Shown: in pieces, positions 59,070-64,000 of the stretch
Numbering within the stretch: the stretch's first letter is position 1
Layout of the letters: each line of letters starts with the position of its first letter
Assembly: GCF_036898095.1 (NCBI RefSeq)
Contig: NC_090757.1
Location: 62,332,347-62,396,346, forward strand
From: Palaemon carinicauda
Taxonomy: Eukaryota; Arthropoda; Malacostraca; Decapoda; Palaemonidae
Direction: 5' to 3'
Length of the DNA: 64,000 bases
Made by a program: the position numbers and the translations under genes
The notes under the pieces: generated by a model
Database searches by the model: none
Told to the model about the DNA's origin: nothing
The model's input: the letters and a program-made list of their open reading frames with translations, nothing else

Positions 59070-60243
59070 AGCCCAACGACAGGATCCAGAGTATCAAGCT
59101 TGTAGGACATCCTGCACGTCCCTCCATTGGGAAGATTTTCCCCTCGAAGACTCCAACACCACCCTCCTCTGTGACGTCAGTACTGGTAGACCGCGACCTT
59201 GGATTCCTGCTCCCATGCGCCGACAGGTGTTTGATTTCATGCACGGCCTTTCACATCCCTCGTGCCGTTCTACTGCACAGCTGCTGAAAGCAAAGTTCAT
59301 TTGGCACGGCATTTCTAAGGATGCTAAGGATTGGGTCCGCGCCTGTACTTCTTGCCAAACTTCCAAAGTACATCGACACACGGATTCAGGAGTGGGCACC
59401 TTTCCTCAACCTCAGCGTCGTTTCGCACACATTCACGTCGACGTTGTAGGTCCCCTACCCACATCACAAGGACATCGTAACCTGTTTACCGTCATCGACC
59501 GCTCCACTCGTTGGCCTGAAGCCATTCCCATGGAAACTGCAACGTCCGCCTCATGCTCATGTACATCTGCCTTACTCTCTGGATGGATTTCAAGATTCGG
59601 TATCCCTGAGCATATTACTTCTGACAGGGGAACCACTTTCACCTCTCAATTGTGGACGTCATTAGCGAATCTCCTGGGCATCACCCTACATCAGACAACG
59701 GCCTACAACCCCGCTGCCAATAGAATGGTTGAACGTTTTCATGGCACCCTCAAAGCAGCTTTGATGTCCCGCTGCAAGGATTGCAACTGGTTTACTCAGC
59801 TTCCCTGGGTCCTCCTGGGACTAAGGACCACTCCTAAAGACGCCCTCGACGTCTCGGCAGCTGAAATGGTGTATGGCGACCCGTTGGTCGTCCCTGCCGA
59901 ATTTTTTCCTTCTACAACCTCCTCCGACGATCTCCAGCGCATACATCACGTCGTGGGAAAATTTACTCCGTGCCGCCAGACTTACAAGCCCCCAGCGAAG
60001 CATCACATACCAACGGACTTGCACTCTGCAACGCACGTCTTCCTGCGCAACGACACTAGCAAGCCACCACTAACGCCCCCTTACACGGGCCCTTTCCTTG
60101 TGATCCGACGCAGTCCGAAAGCATTCCTACTAAACATTCGGGGCAAAGAAGACTGGGTCTCCATTGATCGTCTAAAACCTGCTTATCTTCTGCCAGATGA
60201 CCCACCTACAGTTCGCCTCTCTAGATCAGGGCGCCCTATTTAA
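58990..60243 (+). pseudogene. pol: Gypsy Pol: integrase (frame-shifted from RT-RNase H)
   Basis: A 417-codon frame following the 1-nt indel. It starts in the RNase H tail (ADALSRNTL). It has the zinc-binding H85-x3-H89-x29-C119-x2-C122, then D151, D212 and E248 (35 residues between the last two), and a C-terminal region with PYTGPFLVIRRS. All integrase catalytic residues are intact. There is no chromodomain signature that I can see. The Met at 58,990 is internal to Pol; it is not a native start. Confidence 0.9.
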
Positions 60244-60264
60244 CATGTACAGTATGTCATTTTT

Positions 60265-60277
60265 AGGGGGGGAGCCA
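60265..60277 (+). promoter_or_regulatory. Polypurine tract
   Basis: AGGGGGGGAGCCA directly before the 3' LTR, the usual second-strand primer. Confidence 0.85.
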
Positions 60278-60531
60278 TGTACCAACCATGTGTCACACAA
60301 TTGTACATAATTATTTTGTATATATTATGCTTGTATCTGCGCTCTTCCCTCGCACTAAAAAGAACCTGAATGATCATGTCTCCGGTTTTGCTCTGAACAT
60401 TGTCTGTCTCTCGAACATGTTATGTCCTGTTGCCTTGAGGTTTTGTATATAAAGAAGAGTGTTCCTTAATAAATAACTCAGTTGATTGCATCCTGCCTTT
60501 GAGTTCACAACCCTCACTCGGCACCGTCACA
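60278..60531 (+). repeat. 3' LTR
   Basis: 254 bp, equal in length to the 5' LTR and differing at three positions (G/A, G/A, T/G). Confidence 0.95.
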
Positions 60532-60830
60532 CTATTTACATGGGGTGATTACTTCGGCGTAGCTGAATGACGAGCCATAAGAATTTTAACGATTGTTTAC
60601 TACCCCTCCGCTAGTTAGCGGGGGGTAGGGAGGGGTAGCCTGCTACCCCTCCCCCTCACACACACCGGTGAAAGGCTCACTTTACTTAGAGGTAGGACTT
60701 ATCTTGGGGGACAGGGCTGGTGGGCAAATATGTGTAAATAGCTAAGGTTTGTATAGTTAGGAAAAATACAAATTATCTACGAATGTCATTTGTTCCGTAA
60801 CTGAAATACAAACCACGCTATTTACATGGG
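60532..60830. repeat. DIRS-A' left terminal repeat (continuation) and ICR
   Basis: Continues the repeat interrupted at 56,093. The ICR 60,737-60,829 is complementary to 56,038-56,093 and then to the expected right tip (GTTCCGTAACTG), with the TTT core at 60,789-60,791. 60,831-61,290 is untranslated. Confidence 0.85.
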
Positions 60831-61290
60831 GTGACTTAACCCTTAGGAAGGGTGGTAAGTCCCGGCCATACTGGCTCTGGCTTGCCCGGGGATTCCATAT
60901 TTGAGCGAACAAGTACTCGGACAATAGGGAATCCCTGCTCCTCGCTGGCGGTTGTGAAACTGCCGCGGCCTACGTAAGGTGTGTGCGAAGGTGAAAAGTG
61001 ACTTGTCCCAGGCAGTTGCCCTGGAGTCCCTCAGAAGGAAATCCAGGCTAGGACTCTCCCAATACCACCTTGTCAGGGTATGGGGACATGACAGTATTAC
61101 ACCTAATACTAGGAACACAAGGAAGCATGGTCTACCTGCAGTGGTTTGAGGTCAGCTATGCAGAGAACCCAGGATGCTGCTTTCTCCAAGGGAGGAGAGG
61201 ATGAAGAAAAGAATAAGGGCCAGACAGATCGTTTCATTCATGCAGACTAACACCAGGTAACAATGCCCTCAACCTTCTGCTACTTGTCCA

Positions 61291-62460
61291 TCAAGGAGCT
61301 TGAGGTTTAGACCAGCTGTTGTGAAGCCACCACAGGGCCGATGAAAACGTATCGAGCCTCCTGTGGGTCATGTCTTGCAGGTAAGGGGCTGAGAAGATGG
61401 TCTGATGCTTCAACATCCCCGCTTGTAGGACCTGCGTCACTGAATGATGCTCCATGAAGGGCAGGGACGTAGCTACGCCCCCGACATCATGGGCTCTAGG
61501 GCGATGCGACGGAGAAGGATCAGGATTCAAGGCCGGGTGTAACACCCTGCGAATCCGGGCCGAGATGGTACTCCTGGAGACCCTTCTCTTCGTTTCCCAG
61601 GATCCACGAACGAGGCTTGAGCCTGGAGACGAACTGCAGCCGTTCTCTTATGACGCCACCTCAGACTCCCTACCGGCAAGGTAGGAGATGGTCTGGGTCA
61701 TCTGCTACAGGACGGAGACTCGAAACCTGGAAGGAGTCGAACAGCGGGTCCGGCACTCCCGGATTCTGAGTTTTGGCAACAAACCTCAGGGACGAACCTG
61801 AATGTTGCCTCCCCATATCCCCCTGAATGGGCGAAGTCGTATCAGAGACCATGTGACTTGCTTGGCTGAAGATAGGCTAGCAGGAACACTGTCTACCCAG
61901 TAAGGTGGTGATCTAGGGCCTTACGTAGTGGTTCGTCAGGGGGTCTCTTTAGAGACTTGAGGACTCGAACCACGTCCCAAGGAGGAGGTCTCACCTTCGA
62001 CTGAGGGCAGGAGAGGACAAGGCTTCGTATGAGAAGGAAGAGTTCCAGCGAGGAAGGAATGTCTATCCCTAGAGCCTGGAGGCAAGACCTAACGCTGAGG
62101 GATAGCCTTTCACAGCCGAAACTGAAAGGCACATTCATCCCGCAATCCCACGAGGGGCTCCGCTATTGCTGGAAGCGGCATCGTGTGGAGGGATACCCTC
62201 TCCACGACACTGACCACAGTAACTCGCTCCTTCGCCTGGGAGACTACTGCGGAAGATTTGCGCAGGTGTCCAGGCCTCCTTTTCGCAACTTGTTGCGAAA
62301 ATCCTCTCTGAGGAGATGCTGGAGAGACTCCCGGCGGGAAGTTGGAGCAAGCTACGGCTTTGCGGAGGATGATGACATGTGGCTGTGTGAGTAACCGGTG
62401 ACGTGGGGGGGGGTTCCCTCGGAGGCTCCGTAAGGAGCTACAGAGGGACTGGTGAGCCAC
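61291..62460 (-). pseudogene. Tyrosine recombinase of DIRS-A'
   Basis: The C-terminal part reads RAHDVGGVATSLPFMEHHSV and FSAPYLQDM. The H-x-x-R arginine is replaced by Gly (HDVGG), while the tyrosine remains. Upstream pieces (FVAKTQNPG; PQSKVRPPPWDVVRVLKSL; FSQQVAKRRPGHLRKSSAVV) lie in different frames. Several indels; not functional. Confidence 0.75.
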
Positions 62461-62490
62461 CTGCGAGAGGCCCTAGAGGAGCTAGGGAGG

Positions 62491-64000
62491 TCATTGAGAG
62501 ACTGACCGAAACTCTGGTCCTGTAGAGTACTGTACTCTCCTCATCCGCCAGAACGGGGGAAGGCAAACACATCGATGTTGTCCCACCGTTGCTGGAAGGC
62601 ATCCTACCAGAGGGCCTTGGGATCCGGGACCGGGGAGCAGTACAGCGGGAGCTTGCAGCTCAGAGCTGTAGCGAACCGATCCACAGAGGGAGCCCCCCCA
62701 AGTCAGGACTTTGTCGGCTACTTGAGGATCCAAAGACCACTCAGAATGTGGTGCCCGTGTCGCACTGCTCAGACTGTCGGCGAGCCCATTTCTTTGCCTG
62801 GAATCAAGCGAGCTGCTAAGGAGACCGAGGGGAACACGGACCATCCCGGTATCTCTACCGCAGGATGGGATGGCTGTACTGAAAAGTACCTCCTTGTCTG
62901 GGCAAGAAAGCCATCACTGTGGTGTTGTTGATCCTCACAACCACAGAGTAGTCCGCCAGGCTAGGTGGAGCTACTGAAGTGCCAGAAACACGGTTTCAAA
63001 TCTCTAGTAGGTCTAAAGAAGGAGACTTCCTGGTTCTGACCACCGGCCTGAGGACCCGTGGTTCAGAACGTGGGCACCCCCCCTTTCTTTGACGCGTCCG
63101 AAAACAGCATCAAGATTGGGGGAAGAACGAGAAGGTCCACTCCCTGTTGTAGATCCTCGTCTGCCTCCCACCCCTGGGGGTTCGTCTGTTCCGGTTGTTC
63201 CCTAGGGGTCCCGGCGTCGGGGGAGTCGTGCCCCCGACTCCCCCGCGCCCCGAGTCGCCACTGGAGAGAACTCATCCTGAGGAGACTGTTGGAAACCAGA
63301 CGGGCAAGGGAGGAGAGACGTAACCACCTTGGGTTGGAGGGTCTTCTCGTGTGGGGAAAGGTCTCGCGACCTTCCTCCGCCTTTGTACCCTGTTGCCTGA
63401 AAGGGAAGGCTTCGGGAGATTGGTGTCTAAGACCAGGCTTAGGTACACCAGACTCTGAGAGGGCTGCGGGAAGGACTCCTCGAGGACCACCATGATCGTT
63501 AGAACTTGGCAAAGTCCGAGGAGCTTGTCCCGATGACGAAGAAGGGATGCCTTCGAGTCTGCTAGGATCGGCCAGTCACCCAGGAAACGGAGGGGACGGA
63601 TGCCGATCCGGAGAGCCCGTGAAGAGATCAGAGTGGAAGTATCGGTGAACTGTTGAGGTGCTGTGGAGAGACCGAAGCACAGCCCTTGAACTGGTATATC
63701 CGCCTTCCAGGCAAACTCCAAAGTACTTCCTTGAAGACGGGTGAACCGGGATCGGAAGTACGCGTCCTACCGGACCAGTGTACACATGAGGTCTTGTGGT
63801 CTCACCGCAAGACTGACCGCGTCTGCTGTCGCTATGCTGAATGGAGACTGATTGACAACCCTGTACAGAGTCGAGAAGGGAAGGAGACGATTAAGGAGGC
63901 CTCGGAACCCGTTGGCCACCTCTTGGAGGGAGCGTATCTCCGACATGGACTGGACTTCTGCCCGGAGGGCCCGTCCCCTCACCAATCCCTACCCAGGGAG
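62491..64000 (-). pseudogene. MT-like, RNase H and RT regions of DIRS-A'
   Basis: MT-like traces occur near 62,520-62,700 and RNase H at 63,060-63,120 (LMLFSDASKKG). RT connection and palm pieces lie at 63,272-63,985 (LCFGLSTAPQQFTDTSTLIS, PVHPSSRKYFGV, GRALRAEVQSM). The catalytic box reads FLGDW where YLDDW is expected. Frames change repeatedly. Runs off the right edge. Confidence 0.7.

Larger units (their letters stand above)
56094..60531 (+). mobile_element. CsRn1-clade Ty3/Gypsy retrotransposon
   Basis: 4,438 bp with two 254-bp LTRs differing at three bases (about 98.8% identical), TG...CA termini and a 4-bp CTAT duplication (56,090-56,093, 60,532-60,535). The order protease-RT-RNase H-integrase is Ty3/Gypsy. 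The C-x2-H-x9-C-x3-C Gag motif and a primer site matching tRNA-Trp are hallmarks of the CsRn1 clade. No env-like frame. Young, but pol is damaged. Confidence 0.95.
56038..64000 (-). mobile_element. DIRS-A' retrotransposon, 5' end off-window (hosts the Gypsy element)
   Basis: Same family as DIRS-A (ICR and 3' region nearly collinear, 60,532-61,318 against 43,620-44,420). It carries degenerate YR, MT-like, RNase H and RT in the expected minus-strand order, with gag beyond the window. Interrupted at 56,094-60,531 by the Gypsy element with a CTAT duplication. Confidence 0.85.

Overview
The window is eukaryotic repeat-rich DNA with no bacterial-style gene organisation. It is built almost entirely of transposable elements nested inside one another, plus two (possibly three) small exons of unidentified host genes. 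An arthropod, most likely a decapod crustacean, is my inference. It rests on the abundance of DIRS-type tyrosine-recombinase retrotransposons, a CsRn1-like Ty3/Gypsy element, I- and Jockey-type LINEs, Tigger-like transposons and long (GA)n, (CT)n and (TTA)n tracts. Nothing in the sequence names the species.

Left part (1-31,140). DIRS copy 1 (minus strand, 1-6,666) has a long gag, an RT-RNase H-methyltransferase-like frame split by a 727-bp Tigger-derived miniature element, and a complete-looking tyrosine recombinase (YR). Next comes a small minus-strand exon (6,831-6,978). A nest follows: an I-type LINE remnant (7,660-8,170 and 27,985-28,215) contains DIRS-D (8,171-27,984). DIRS-D contains DIRS-C (12,957-25,461), which contains a Jockey-like LINE (about 18,668-24,622), which contains a full-length Tigger (18,910-22,913). 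A DIRS-E 5' fragment (28,216-30,340) follows, then a second minus-strand exon (30,434-30,783). The two exons have consensus splice sites and matching phase, so the nest probably lies in one 23.5-kb intron.

Middle part (31,140-43,573). A lone DIRS-C-type terminal repeat is abutted by DIRS-F (31,318-41,977), which carries a second Tigger (37,250-41,203, plus strand). The left end of DIRS-G (41,988-43,573) follows.

Right part (43,574-64,000). DIRS-G is interrupted by DIRS-A, a copy that has lost its YR gene. DIRS-A is interrupted by I-type LINE copy 1 (46,440-55,402, 13-bp target duplication), which is itself interrupted by DIRS-B (47,916-54,658). To the right are a third LINE fragment, the left end of DIRS-H, and DIRS-A' (56,038 to the window end). 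A young CsRn1-type Gypsy element (56,094-60,531) with 254-bp LTRs sits in the terminal repeat of DIRS-A'.

How the parts work together. Each DIRS copy uses three overlapping frames: Gag-like ORF1, RT-RNase H-MT, and YR. Most left ends visible here carry a terminal repeat plus an internal complementary region matching both element tips; DIRS-H is cut off within its own. This is the layout expected for replication through a circle and YR-mediated insertion. The Gypsy element has a textbook -1 frameshift signal between gag and pol, but its protease and RT active-site motifs both differ from consensus and pol carries a 1-nt indel. No element in the window looks fully competent; DIRS-1 comes closest. 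Stretches not listed as genes are element leaders, 3' untranslated parts, terminal repeats or microsatellites. I found no tRNA, rRNA or CRISPR array.
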